Shown here piece by piece: positions 49,480 to 61,399 of a stretch of 64,000 bases of DNA. The position numbers were made by a program, and so were the translations under genes. The stretch's first letter is position 1. Each line of letters opens with the position of its first letter. The DNA is taken from NCBI RefSeq assembly GCF_023065955.2, contig NW_026622930.1, positions 23,599,449-23,663,448 on the forward strand. The letters run 5' to 3'. The DNA comes from Ursus arctos (Eukaryota; Chordata; Mammalia; Carnivora; Ursidae). Below the pieces are notes generated by a model, which was not told the DNA's origin, did not search any database, and saw only the letters and a program-made list of their open reading frames with translations.

Positions 49480-49670
49480 CATGTCCGTTAATTCACCGAA
49501 TCCCCACAGTCAGCCCGTGTGGCACGGACCATTAGTATCCCCATTTTACAGATGGGCAAAATGAGAGGCAGAGAAGATAAGCAGCATGCCCAAGGTCACA
49601 GAGCCAATGCAGCAGCAAGCAGTTTGGCTCCTACCCTCCTCCGAGTCCCAGTAGGAAGCTCGACCACTAG
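49480..49670 (-). repeat. MIR SINE remnant
   Basis: CCCCATTTTACAGATGGGCA and GCATGCCCAAGGTCACAGAG match the reversed MIR core. Confidence 0.75.
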
Positions 49671-49725
49671 GACCAAGGGTACAGATGTGTAGTCCTGACT
49701 GAGGGCCACGTGGGAACCACGAGCG

Positions 49726-50400
49726 ATAATTTTCTGTGTCAACCTGGCTGAGCCATGGTGCCCAGACACTCGGTCAAACTTTATTCTAAAGTTTCTGTAA
49801 GGACGTTTTTGAATGAGATTTACATTTAAATCCGTAGACTTCTGGGGGGCCTGGGGGGCTCAGTCGGTTAAGCGTCTGATTCTTGGTTTCAACTCAGGTC
49901 ATGATCTCATGGGTCACAATCTCAGGGATCTTGAGACCAAGCCCCACATCAGGCTCTGTGCTCAGTGGGGAAACTGCCTGAAGATTCTCTCCCTCGGCCC
50001 CTCCCCCCACTCACGTGTACGTGCATTCTTTCTCCCTCTAAAATAAACAAATAAATCTTTTTAAAAAGCAGTAGACTTTGAGTAAAGCACATTGCCCTCT
50101 ATAACATGGTGGGCCTCATCCAATCAGTTGAAGGCCTGAATAGAAGAAGACTGACCTCCTGGAGCAACAGGGAATTCTGCTAGCGACGGCCTTTAGACTT
50201 AAACTGCAATACCAGCTCTTCCTGGGTCTGCAGCCAGATGCCTCCCCACTCACACCAAAGATGCAAGACTTACCAGCCTCCACAATTGCATAAGCCAATT
50301 CCTTAAAACCAATCAATCTCTCTTTACTTATTTTATACACATACACACACACACACATACACCCTATTGGCTCTGTTTCTCTGGAGAACCCTGACTAACA
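49726..50400 (+). mobile_element. ERVL LTR (MLT2B-like), solitary, split by a CanSINE
   Basis: ATTTTCTGTGTCAACCTGGC at the start, GGGCCTCATCCAATCAGTTG, GACTGACCTCCTGGAGCAAC, TGCATAAGCCAATTCCTTAA and TTTCTCTGGAGAACCCTGAC at the end match MLT2B LTRs. Removing the CanSINE at 49842-50070 makes it contiguous. No retroviral internal region is visible. Confidence 0.8.
49842..50070 (+). mobile_element. CanSINE splitting an ERVL LTR
   Basis: Head GGGGGGCCTGGGGGGCTCAG, body with ACTCAGGTCATGATCTCATG and a CTAAAATAAACAAATAAAT tail. The 8-bp repeat GTAGACTT at 49834-49841 and 50071-50078 matches the interrupted LTR sequence on both sides. Confidence 0.9.
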
Positions 50401-51115
50401 GAAGGAAATCCAGCCCTGGCCGAGCAGCCACCTGAAGGAAGGGGTGCCCAGAGCGGGTGCCTTTTCCTGCTTCTCACACAGTTCTCCAGGTACCAGCAGA
50501 GGCCGTGCAGGCAGGCATGCAGAAATGACAAGGATCAGCCCAGAGTTCGCCACCCCCCAACCATGCCCAGCTCCCCCTCCCCCAGCCCTGAGGCCTCCAT
50601 GGAAGCCCCTGCCCTAGTCTCCAAACAGGATCTGCACTGCCCCCACTTGGTGCCCCCACCACCAGGAAGCCCTCACACGGGCCAGGTGTTCTCCTGCCTC
50701 ACCTCCCTGCCTTCCACTTCTGCTCCTGCTGGTCCTCATGCCAAGAGTGCCTTCTCTCTGCCACCCCCGCCAAGCTTAATAAATGACAGAGGTTCCTGGG
50801 GAAGAGCTTCTTTATCTCTTTCCTGAACTTTTGCTTATACCGTGAGCAAAGCAAGACAAGAACGTCACCCTCCACCTGTACCTGCAGGTTCACAAGAAAC
50901 CACAGGTGTGCACTCTCCCACCTGATGCACAGTGGTTCTCGTCCCTGTTCCAGCGGCCACTCTGGTCAGATGATCCATCAAGAACACGGATCTCCTGTGA
51001 CACACAGCATGTGTCCCCGGGTACTATGGGAAGTTATAGAACAAGTTCAAGTCTAGATTCCCAACCCGTGGGAGCTCAGGGGTAAAAGACTGATACGATA
51101 AATCATGTTTCAGAG

Positions 51116-51333
51116 GGGCGCCTGGGTAGCACAGTCAGTTGAGCATCTGACTCTTGGTTTCAGCTCAGGTCGTGATCTCAGGGTCTTGAGATCAAGCCCC
51201 GTGTTGGGCTCCATGCTCAGCATGGCGTCTGCTTGAGATTCTCTCTCCTTCTGCCCCTCCCCCCTGCACACAAGTGCTCACTCTCTCTCTCTCTTTCAAA
51301 TAAATAAATAATCATTTTTTAAAAAGAGTCAGA
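51116..51333 (+). mobile_element. CanSINE (outer member of a second nested pair)
   Basis: Head GGGCGCCTGGGTAGCACAG, body with TCTTGGTTTCAGCTCAGGTC, tail TTTCAAATAAATAAATAATC. Its flanking repeat TGTTTCAGAG occurs at 51106-51115 and again only at 51591-51600, after the second SINE, showing that the second one landed in its tail. Confidence 0.9.
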
Positions 51334-51545
51334 GGGCACCTGGGTGGCTCAGTTGGTTAAGCTACTGCCTTCGGCGCAGGTCATGATCTTGGAGTTCCAG
51401 GATCAAGTCCCACATCAGGCTCCCTGTTCAGCAGGGAGTCTGCTTCTCCCTCTGACCCTCCCACCCCATGCTCTCTCTCTCATTCTCTCTCTCAAATAAA
51501 TAAATAAAATCTTCTAAAAAATTAAAAAATTTAAGAAATTTAAAA
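51334..51545 (+). mobile_element. CanSINE inserted in the tail of the preceding one
   Basis: Head GGGCACCTGGGTGGCTCAG, body with GGTCATGATCTTGGAGTTCC, tail AAATAAATAAATAAAATC. AGTCAGA occurs on each side (51327-51333 and 51546-51552). Confidence 0.9.
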
Positions 51546-52887
51546 AGTCAGAAATTAATAAAATACTACAGTTAAAAAAAAATGCCAACCTGTTTCAGAG
51601 TACACAAGCCAAACCCCAATCCCCCACCACCAGTACAAGCAGTGCCCCCAGCAAAGGTATTTCTGTGCATCGCTCTGGCAGCTGACCTCATTTCTTTCAG
51701 TTTTTCATACAATTTTAGAGCTAGAAAGAACCTTAATCTGATTCAAGTACGTTCCAAAACAAAAACCAAAACTGGATCATTTATTGAAATATACTATAAT
51801 GAGATCAGACATGTGTATGTGTGTGTGTTAAGGAGGGGGGTGGGAGGACGGATGTGAGCATGTCCATGACCACAGATAACCGCACCAGTGCAGCTGACAA
51901 GTCTATCATCTCTTCCTAAGTCCCACTAGAACTCCTCTCCCCAAGCTCTCCACCCCCCTCAAACCACCCACCCTCCCTTTCCCCGACCTGGAAAAGATGA
52001 CCTCATCTCCCACCTTGCTAAGAAAATCTGGCCTCACTCCATCCTTCTTTGCTTGGGTCCCTCTCCAAGTTCTCCTCTCCCTCAGGCTCACGTTATGAAA
52101 AAAATATTTGAGGCCCTTCATAGTGTGACCTCAGCACCAACTTTGCAACCTCAGCTCCACTATTCACCAACCTGAACCCCATATGCTAGTCAACAGACTA
52201 TTCATCACGTAATCTCTGTACTTTATGCTTTCTGGTGCCTTAGCCCACCTCATCAATCAGAAGTCCCCTCCACCAACCTCCACCTCCTCCAATCTTTCAG
52301 AAAGCCTCCACCCACCCAATGTAACCTAACTCTCTTCCTGTTCCTGTCTCTCTCTCTCTCTTTCCTATAAACCCCGTGGACATTTACATGGCCAGCTGCT
52401 ATAGTGATGTGTACCTCCCAATGACCCCAGACTACAAGGGTTGGAATGAGGTCTTACCCATCCTTGGCTGCACCCAAAGCTTCCAGCCCTGTGCCTTCCT
52501 TACTAAATACCAGCTGCTTGGATAACAGAGAGAAGGAATGGAAAATGAAGGAACAGGTATCAGAACAGAACTACAGACTGCTCATGACTGCAGGGAGCCT
52601 CTGAGGACTCCTAGTCCAGAAGAGGAATGTGTAAGGATGGGCTGGTTGTCAGAACCCTGCCAGGTCCTCTAGCAGGGAGCCAAGAACTCCTGAGGACCAA
52701 GGTGGTCAACAGCCTCATGGCTTAGGCCTGTGTCTGCCCCGTTCAGGGTGCAAAGGTGTCAGTCTGGGCTCCTTCCACAGCATGAACCACAACCAGGAGA
52801 AGAAAGAATTCGAGCCTCAGCCACCTGTCAGGGCTCCCCTCTGCTGGAAAGGGCCAAGTCTTCAGCATCCTTCCCCGACGCTCAAGC

Positions 52888-52907
52888 TCCGGCGCCATCT
52901 GCTGGCT
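52888..52907 (-). promoter_or_regulatory. Candidate CTCF binding site
   Basis: The plus strand reads CCGGCGCCATCTGCTGGCTA; its reverse complement AGCCAGCAGATGGCGCCGG fits the CTCF core (CCASYAGRKGGCGC-like) at nearly all strongly preferred positions. It lies in non-repeat sequence in the largest intron. Binding is inferred from the motif alone. Confidence 0.5.
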
Positions 52908-55161
52908 AAGGTCGGCACTGCACCCGGACCTACAGTCCCAAGGGCAGTTAGGGGACCAAGGTGGAGACCATTCCCAACCCAGACCATTCCAGACCCCAGG
53001 TCACTTTGGAGTCACCAGAAATGACCCCACCTCCCAGAGTTCGGGCTTCTAACTGCTTCCCAGAACCTGTCCTTCAGGACTTAAGCCTAGCATTTAAAAT
53101 AAAAGGAAAAAAAGCAAGTTTCTTTCTGGTCATACTAGCTGAGAAACTTCCAAGACACAGATATACAGACATAGAAAACAGATTTCCAAATGATTTCTGC
53201 CAAACAGGAGCTCTGTTACATAGGAGACAAAGCACTGGCCTGGTAATCAGAAGATTGGAGGCCTCTCCTGTCGCTCACACCCTTCTCCCTTAGCTTTGTG
53301 GCCCCACCCCCACCCCAGCCACACATCCCTACGCCAGGACAGTGCCCCTTTATTCCGTCTCCCCTCCACACTGATGGCACCAGCTGCCATGTAGGGGTTT
53401 GCACGGATTCAGAACCACATGTAAATCATGGGGTTCAGAAGAGACGCACGCTCACTCTCATCTCCCACACCCTGTGGGGACACCCCTCAGGGCCAGCCCC
53501 ATCTGCCTGGGACGGGGACTGGTGTGAGGACACTAGAGACCCTGTAAGGCCTCTGCTGATGGGAAGGGTCCTCAAGAGGCATGGCTGCAATCAACCAGTG
53601 CATCCCCAACATGCCAGCCTCGAGCTCTCTCTGGCCACCTGCCCTGCTCTTCAGCCTGAGAGTGAGGGGCGGCTACCCAGTCTTCGAGCTCCAGGGTCTT
53701 CAGAGCCCCTCCAAGAACTGGAACCCAGCCAGCAGATGCTGATACTCGACAGTCTCAGCTTCCTTTAACCACATTCCTGAAACCAGGGATGGGACAGAGC
53801 TTTCCCCTGAGGGTCCCAGGGCAGGTGTGGAGCCCACAATCAGTGGGATGCACTCAGACCTCTTCCTGGCGGGTAGAGCTGCTCCCCGTCAGTGTCATGG
53901 GAGAGGCGGGAGGAGGAGGGAAGTGCAAAGTGAGTGACTTACCCCGCCCTCACACCCCCACATCCACCTACCCTGCTTCCCACACAGCCCCTTTCCCCTC
54001 CCTCCACCCACAGACTGAGAAAGTGTGTCACCAGGGAACAAATGCCATCTTCCCAGGAGGGAAGAGGAGGAGGCAGGGGGAGAGGAAAGATTTCAATTGT
54101 GTGCCTGTGGGGGCCGGGGTAAGAAACCAGAGGTTGCTGAGCTTCCCAGCTGTGAAGGACGCCCCCTCAGAACCGTGACCTTGACATTAGCCTCCCTTCT
54201 CAGAGGGCTCGAGACCTGTGGGGCAGGAGCCACAGGCCACCATGCTCAGGACTCCATGGCTAGGGGGACCTAGAGAAGAGACCCTGAAGATGCAGACGAA
54301 ATCTTTTGACCCCAAACATCCTTTGGCCAGCTGGGTGGGCCCCACCATGAAGCTGATACCCCAAACTTCTCATCTCACTCCACCCTGGCTTACAGGGGGC
54401 CGTTGACCTGCTCTTGCCTCCCCCTCCGGCTCTCCACAGACAAGTCGGCCTCCAAGGGTTAATCTGCTGCCTTCCTTCCCTTGCATCCGCCCCCACTGAG
54501 CTGCCACATGCCAGCAATGATGCACTTCGCACTGTTATTACAGTGATTTATTTAGTTTTAATTTGGGGGTGAATCTCGTGCTAAAGGAAGCAGGAGGCCA
54601 ATAGTCTTGGCAAGAAGCAAAGCCACACACGGGCCTGTGCCATGCCAATCCTGTCCCCTCTGCCTGGGGGTCCCTCCATCCTGACCCTGCTCCTCGGCCT
54701 GTGGCCTTGCTCCTGACTCCGGCCCTAAATTGTGTTTACCCTTTGCTGAATCTCCTCCACCTAAGCCTTTATCCCTCATCTGCAAAATGGGGTAAATAAC
54801 AGCACCTACCTCCTACGTCTGCCGTGAGGACGAGGCGAGATAATGCAGGGAACACAGCACAGCTGTTCTCACACAGTAAACCCTCCATAACTGATAGATG
54901 TTACTGGGTTGAACCCTATGAATCATATTACATTGCAGAACAAAAGCAGCTGCATATCCGCTATTTCAGATCGTTCAACTAATCTTTTTTACGGAGGGCC
55001 ACTGAGGTGCCTTCTAACCCCTTCGATTTCACTACTAAGGGTTGCCGGGAAGTACCTTTCCGCGACAGTGGCAGAGCCCCAGCCCCCGGCAGCAAGAGCT
55101 CTGTCGGGGCCTTCGAGAAGCACAGCAGCCCCGGACCCAGCCATCACGCCCCAGCAGCTAC

Positions 55162-55365
55162 CTCCTTGCCCAGGTCCTCGCGGATGACCTGCTGGACCTC
55201 TTGTATGCTGCTCCGCGGGGCCTGGCTGTGGAGCACCTTCAGCGTACTGGTGTATTCCTCCGGCAGCAGGTAGTCCAGGGCCCCCAGGTGCTGGCCCACC
55301 TTGATGAACGTGCCCCGGTTGGCACAGCAGAGCTCACAGAGACGCCTGGCAGAACGGAGGTGCAC
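55162..55365 (-). CDS. ADCK1: ADCK1 coding exon with the KxGQ motif (68 codons)
   Basis: The exon is 204 bp, phase 0 at both ends, from VHLRSARR to REDLGKE. It holds the UbiB-specific KxGQ element as IKVGQHLG (exon residues 21-28; K22, G24, Q25), followed by LDYLLPEEYTSTL. In solved UbiB proteins the KxGQ domain folds over the active site and holds back ordinary protein-kinase activity. Reading in transcript sense, the acceptor is a C/T-rich tract ending CCCTGCAG before GTGCAC. The donor is GAG|GTAGCT, with C at +5 instead of the usual G, so it is the weakest donor of the four exons. A UG-rich tract begins about 108 nt upstream of the acceptor. Skipping would keep the reading frame but remove KxGQ. 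Read-through past the donor meets a stop after five codons. The next residues (IHDLF) continue in the 28 kb exon. Confidence 0.97.
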
Positions 55366-55472
55366 CTGCAGGGAGACAGGCCAGGGCCAGAGAGGGGTGA
55401 GGGCCGCTGCCCACTGGCCATCGTCCCCTCTTCCTGCCCCTCTGCTGGAACACCCTGATTCACTGCCCAGAG

Positions 55473-55538
55473 TACACACACACGCACACACACCCCCACA
55501 CACGCACAACACACACGCATGCACACGCACGCACACAC
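55473..55538 (-). repeat. Interrupted (AC)n tract; UG-rich in transcript sense
   Basis: ACACACACACGCACACACAC with CCC, AAC and GC interruptions over 66 bp. On the ADCK1 strand it reads as a UG/UGCG-rich stretch ending 108 nt before the KxGQ exon. Confidence 0.92.
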
Positions 55539-57736
55539 TTTCATTTGCCTTCTGCCTCAACGCTCTCCTTCAGTCTTGGTACCTAGAGCAGTCAATTCCA
55601 GCCTCAGCCTGAGGCCAGCCTCCTCAGATGGCCCGATGCTCCCATGCTTCTGGTCTTCTTCCCATCAAAACTCGCCTGGCCCAGGAACCAGAGCATTCAT
55701 TCAAGGCTTTTAACCAAATCTTATCTACTAATGATTCATGTGAGGGTACACGGAGTACATGAATGTGCCACCCAAGCCTCAGACATACTAATAACACGAT
55801 CTGCTTAGAGGTCTACAATTTCTAAAACACAGTCAATACATTATTTCTTTGAATCCTTACAGTAGCTCAGGGAATCAGGTACTGGTATCTTTAGAAATAA
55901 GAAACTCGGATGTTGTGCTTATGAAGAAATAGCTAATAAAGGTCACAGGAAGGTCTAGAAAATGCTCCGAACCTAGGGCTCTTTTAACCCAGCACACTTG
56001 CACATGGATCTCCTCTTAACTGGAAGAAAAGTTTACCGAGAAATGGCAGGTGCATGGAGCAGGCAGCTGGGCGAGTCGTCTAGGACACGGCAGCCTTAAC
56101 TTGCAGCCTGATGCCCTCTGTCCTTCCAGAGCTGGGAGATGGCCCCCCTTGGGCCCCAGTCCCCAGTTATCACTCTAGCCCAACTCAGGGTCTTGGAACT
56201 GTGAGGGTCCTGCCTCCCTGGAGCTACAGCTTCCAAGGCAGGATGGGGCGATGGGCACAGACAGAAGGAAAGGGAGCTGAGTGCCCTGTGGGAACCTCTT
56301 CCACCCATGAAATCAACCAAGAAGGGGTAAACATCTACAATGGACTTACACTCTCTTGAGTGTTACGGAAGATGGTGACATAATTAAGCACATCTTAGAG
56401 GCAATAAACCACCTAAGGAGTTAAATAACTTTTGGCAGCAACGATGGAAGAAACAGTTAAAAATCCTATACAATTAGTTGCCAAGTGAACCATACAGAAA
56501 ACCGTTACTTTAGCAATTAAGAAGATAACACCACAGCCCTCCACACCCTCGTCCCAGCAGGCAGGGAGCCCATCTGCCCTGTCCCACCACAGCAGAGTAG
56601 ATACCCCAGACTCCAGCCCTGGGAGCTGTCCTGAGGTCCTTGTGGGCAGCCACTGTTGGCTCTGCCGGACACCTCCGCCTCCCACCCCAATGCACTCTTG
56701 AGGAACCCTATATACGCATGGCTCCAGCCCCCTGGGCAGAGTCCTCCAGCCTTGATGCGGATACCTGGTCCAAGCTGGGCCACGGAGAGTCTTTTTTCCC
56801 TGAGAGGAGGACACAGGGAGAAGGAAATTAATCCTAAGAAATTAAGAGAGAGAGCATGCTCTTAGATGGGTCGAAGGATTGTGGGAAAGGGGTAGATTCT
56901 CTTTAAGACTCTGGAGCTGGGGACTCAGCAGACCCGTGGCAGACGGTGGGAAATCAGGGCTATGGGTGGGGGGGCAAGACCACGCTCAAGCCCTGGTTTT
57001 GAGGAAGTGAGAAAGAAGGCAAACATGGCCAAACATGGAACTGGGCATTCTCTCACAGAGCAAAGGTCCAGGCTGCTGTGAACAAATGACGTTTTGGTGC
57101 TCAAATAATCATTTCCCAAATTCCGACCCAGAAGAGGAGAGGTCACAATCACTGGCAGAGTAAGAGGCATCCACAAGCCATCAGTCCTGAGATACAGCAC
57201 GGCTGCAGCCCCCGTCCCGCCGCACTCCCGGCTGGGCTGCACTGGCAGCCAGCGGCCGTCTCCCCCAGGGAGGCATGCTCAGCCCCCACATCAAAGCTGC
57301 TCTGAGTCTAGGCCACAAGGAAGGAGAGGACTGGAAGGTGGGGTGAGGACACACCCCACTTTCCCCTCCCTGCCCAGTAAAAACCTCAGCCACTGTGTAT
57401 TCACTGGGACTTACAGCAGGCCAGGTTCCATGCCCTCCAGCACACGGGAAGATGTGACCGAGCCGCTCGCACACACAGAATGACTCACGACACCAGGATC
57501 ACACTGAGAACCACAGGAGCTCAGATGCAAGGAACAAGGGGGCAGACCTCCACCTCAGCCTTGCAGGCAGGAGGCCCTCGGCGGAGTTCTGTCCTTGTTC
57601 ATGACCCCTCAGCCCCAGAGGGGACAGCTGCTTTATGCACTTACTACTTCTCTACCCTTAGAATCTTCTTTCACTCCTTTTAGGAGTGAACATTTTACTT
57701 TTACCAGTTAATAATCTTTTCTATTAAGTTTTCCGC

Positions 57737-58680
57737 ACTTGAACCCTCTTGCACCGTTGGTGGGAATGCAAACTGGCGCAGCCACTCTGGAAAATAGTAT
57801 GGGAGGTTCCTCCAAAAGTTAAAAATAGAACTACCCCACAACCCAGCAATTGCACTACTATTTACTCAAAGCATACAAAAATACGAATTCAAAGGGATCC
57901 ATGCACCCCGATGTTTACAGCAGCACTATCTACACTAGCCAAACTATGGAAACAGCCCAAGTGCCATTGACTGATGAATGAATAAAGAAGATGTGAGATA
58001 GATAGATAGATATGTTCATATATATATGACTATTACTCAGCCATAAAAGAGAATGAAATCTTGCCATTTGCAATGACATGGATGGAGCTAGAGAGTATTA
58101 TACTAAACAAAATAAATAAGTCACCCAAAGAAAGACAAATACCATATGATCTCACTCACATGTGGAATTTAAGAAACAAAACAAACGAGCAAAGGGGAAA
58201 AATAGAGAGAGAGAGGCAAACTAAGAAACACTCTTAACTGGGGTGCCTGGGTGGCTCAGTCGTTAAATGTCTGCCTTCGGCTCAGGTCATGATCCCAGGG
58301 TCATTGGATCGAGCCCTCCATCGGGCTCCCTGCTCAGTGGGAAGCCTGCTTCTCCCCCTCCCACTCCCCCTGCTTGTGTTCCCTCTCTCTCTGTCTCTCT
58401 GTCAAATAAATAAATAAAATCTCAAAAAAAAAAAAAAAAAAAGAAACACTCTTAACTATAGAGAACTGATGGTTCCCAGAGGGGAGGGGGGCGGAGGTAT
58501 GGGAGAAACAGGTGACAGGGATTAAGGAGCACACTTGCTGTGATGAGCACCGGGTGACATATGAAGTGTTGAACCATTATATTATAAACCTAACTCTAAT
58601 ATTACACTGTATGTTAACTAACTGGAATTTAAGTTAAAAACTTGAATAAATAAATAGTCAAAAAATAAATAAATAAAAGA
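57737..58680 (+). mobile_element. L1 3' part (about 750 bp) with a CanSINE inside
   Basis: The first part translates to CKLAQPLWKIVW and FTAALSTLAKLWKQPKCH, broken L1 ORF2 C-terminus. The rest (GATGAGCACCGGGTGACATA, ACACTGTATGTTAACTAACT, GGAATTTAAG) is a carnivore L1 3' end with an A-rich tail. A GATA repeat lies at about 57999-58012 and a CanSINE at 58240-58440. Confidence 0.88.
58240..58440 (+). mobile_element. CanSINE inserted in an L1
   Basis: Head GGGGTGCCTGGGTGGCTCAG, long A tail. The perfect 17-bp duplication AAGAAACACTCTTAACT at 58223-58239 and 58441-58457 belongs to the surrounding L1 3' region, whose sequence resumes directly after it. Confidence 0.95.
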
Positions 58681-59430
58681 CTGGATTCCATTCTTAACTT
58701 TTTAACACAGTGTGTGTTCTGCAGTTTACTTACACGATCATCAGTGTAAAATAAAGATCTCAGAAATTTTTTAAAAAATGTTTTCCCCAGTCAGTTTACT
58801 GGTGTGACTGGTCCCTGATGGATACACAGGATTGGTCCCTGAAATCAAATTTGAATAAATTAGGATAAAAAGAAGGGCCTTTCAGATCAAGAGGACAGTA
58901 CGGCAGCTCGTCCATGCTGAAGACCTGCTACACCGCCTTCTTTAGCTGGACTCACACCTGCATCCGTCTCTGCCGCTGGCAGCCCTCAGGAAGCCCCAGC
59001 CTAGATGCTGGTAGCTGAATGATGGAAAAAAAAGAAGAAAGAATGAAAGCATCAGCCCACTGCCCCTCACCTGCGGCTGGAGCCAGTCCTACGTAGGGTA
59101 TCCCTTGTAACAAAGTGATAGTCACCTTCAAGACATTGTGTGGACAATACAGGGAGCCCTCTCTGGTCACACAAGCCCAGGAAAGCTGGTCGACCCCCAG
59201 CTCACCAGCCACTTGGTACATCAGCCCTAGGGGCAGAGACCATGTGTCCCCTGTACGCTCTGTGTACCTCAGGGCAAGCGGTACATGCACCATAAATGAA
59301 GATTGATGACAACTATGGGTTATACACTCACAAAACCATCCCCCATGAAGCTGAGTCAGCATTTACTGCAAATGGCACCCACATTTCAACTAAAGAAGCC
59401 CCAAAGTCACCTTCAACCAGCTTCTAAATA

Positions 59431-59434
59431 AACA

Positions 59435-59471
<37 letters not shown>
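59431..59471. repeat. (AC)n microsatellite
   Basis: About 20 AC units with one AT interruption. Confidence 0.95.
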
Positions 59472-59474
<3 letters not shown>

Positions 59475-59772
59475 AGGGATAGTGCCACTCACCAAAAACC
59501 TGTAAGTGTTCTTCTTTTAAGGCCAAAAGACACAAATGCTGAACACAGTAGGGCCTCTGATCTCCAGGGTCCCTTTTCATCTCCAGCTCCTAGGGCTTCA
59601 CTGTCCTTTGGAATCAGAAGGCAGGTCCCATTCAGAATTTCAAGAAACTGCTAGCTTAGCAAAAACTCCCTTTCAGCATTCATTTCCTTAATCTGATACC
59701 TAAAGGGGCTGCACCTGCTGGTGGCAGGGACTATCCACAGGGATCCCACAGTTCTCTACCCCCTAGAAACTA

Positions 59773-59785
59773 CCCCCCCCCCCCC
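59773..59785. repeat. Short C homopolymer
   Basis: Thirteen C in a row, then GCCCC. Confidence 0.95.
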
Positions 59786-60729
59786 GCCCCGGACAAGGAG
59801 TATGCTCAATGAAAAGGCAAAGTCTCTGGAACCTCTGGACCTCGGCATTCCTCTGAATCTAGTCCTGCAAGCTACACATCTTCAGGCATTGCACCTACGT
59901 AGGCCTAGGCCCCAGGAAAGACACGCAGATCAATGAAAGCTAGTTGATACCAGTTCCGTCCCACAGAACCTGCTGCAGTGATGGAAACATTCTGCACCTG
60001 CACTGTCCAATAACACAGCAGCCACCAGCTACCTGTGGCTACTGGACACTTGAGATGTGGCTAGTGTGACGGAGGAACTGAATTCTTCATTTTATTTAAT
60101 TTTAAATAATTTAAATTTAAATCATCACATGTGGCAAGTGGCTACCATACTGGACAGCTCAGGCTTATAAATCTGTAACTGTAAAAAATAACCACTTATT
60201 TAGTGCCCTGTTCCACGTACTATTTCTGGCCTACAATAAAAGCTAAAATATAGGTGGTTGTTACTGTTTTTAAATCTCCCCAATATCTCTGTAAAACAGA
60301 TCTCAATATGTGTCTCTAAGGATGACAAAATAATCTCAGAGAGGCTGAGTGACAGTCCCAAGGTCCCAAAGTCAGCAAAGGGTGAGAGGTTGGTGTGTTT
60401 AACCACATGCCAGGGGGCAAGCATGAACTGAATTTCTCTATGTATGTGCACTGCGGGGATGCAAGCATTGTGGGGATGGTCTCCCTGAGCAAGGAGTTTA
60501 CAATCCAGACAAGGGGAGGACGTGCACCCAGGAGCTGGAATCACCTATGGCAGGTGATAAAGGTAGCTGCCCGGTAGCTCCCAGGTATGACATGTGCTGG
60601 AGAGAGCACCAGCCTGGCGCTGGGGTGGCCACGGAAGCTGAATCAAGTGTATACAGTTTAAAAGGCCAATGAAAGCCATAGTCAGTCTTGAATACAACAA
60701 GAAGGAGTCATAAAATATAATGATTAACA

Positions 60730-60940
60730 GCACTGGCTTTGGAATGAAAAAGACGTGGGTTCAAATCCTACTTTGCTACTTACTTGTCATATAACCTTGC
60801 ACAAGTTCATTAACTTTGGGGCTTCAGTTTCCTCATCAATAAAAGAAGAACAGTGGTAACTGTCACTGGGATGGTCCCATGAAGCAATGCATAAAGAAGA
60901 GTTCAGCACAGGGCTCAGCACACAGTCAGTGCTCAATATA
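60730..60940 (+). repeat. MIR SINE, nearly full length
   Basis: GGGTTCAAATCCTACTTTGC, CTTCAGTTTCCTCATCAATA and CAGTCAGTGCTCAATATATG match MIR from head to tail. Confidence 0.8.
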
Positions 60941-61399
60941 TGAATCAAAAAAGATGGCGGGGGGGAACCAATGTCCCTAGGAAAATGAAATTTAAAAAAA
61001 AAGAACACTCTAGAGCCATCCACTCCTTATACCAACAAGTCTGGATCACAATCTAATAGATAGCTAACAATAGCTAATTTCATGCTCCATCATCTGAATG
61101 GCATAGCATCCATGCATAAGAAATGCAAATAGCAACAGAGCATCATTCTACTAAATACACTGACTCAGGTTCTCTGCTCCAAAGGCCTGCCTACTTCTTC
61201 TACTACCCTAACACCGACCACCCATCTGCTCACTGACCCCAGTGCTGCCTTTCCCAAGCACCTGGTTTCACCGGCTGGCTGGGTGTATGGCTACAGCATG
61301 TCCTCACTGCACAGGCCTGACATTCCCCCTTCTGTCCCTGCCAAAATAGGGTAGGAACAGCTGGTATGGTCTCCCTGCCCCTCCTCCAACTTCATTTTC

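Larger units (their letters stand above)
28310..55161 (-). other. ADCK1 intron between KxGQ and A-rich-loop exons (26,852 bp)
   Basis: This is the largest intron seen. It holds most of the structured repeats of the window: a hAT-like element with two insertions, two minisatellites, a 33-base G run, facing LTR copies, an ERVL LTR split by a CanSINE, a nested CanSINE pair and a CTCF-like site. Several non-repeat AT-rich patches with homeodomain-type cores occur at 31.6-32.1, 35.9-36.1, 41.1-41.2 and 48.2-48.4 kb. Confidence 0.85.
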
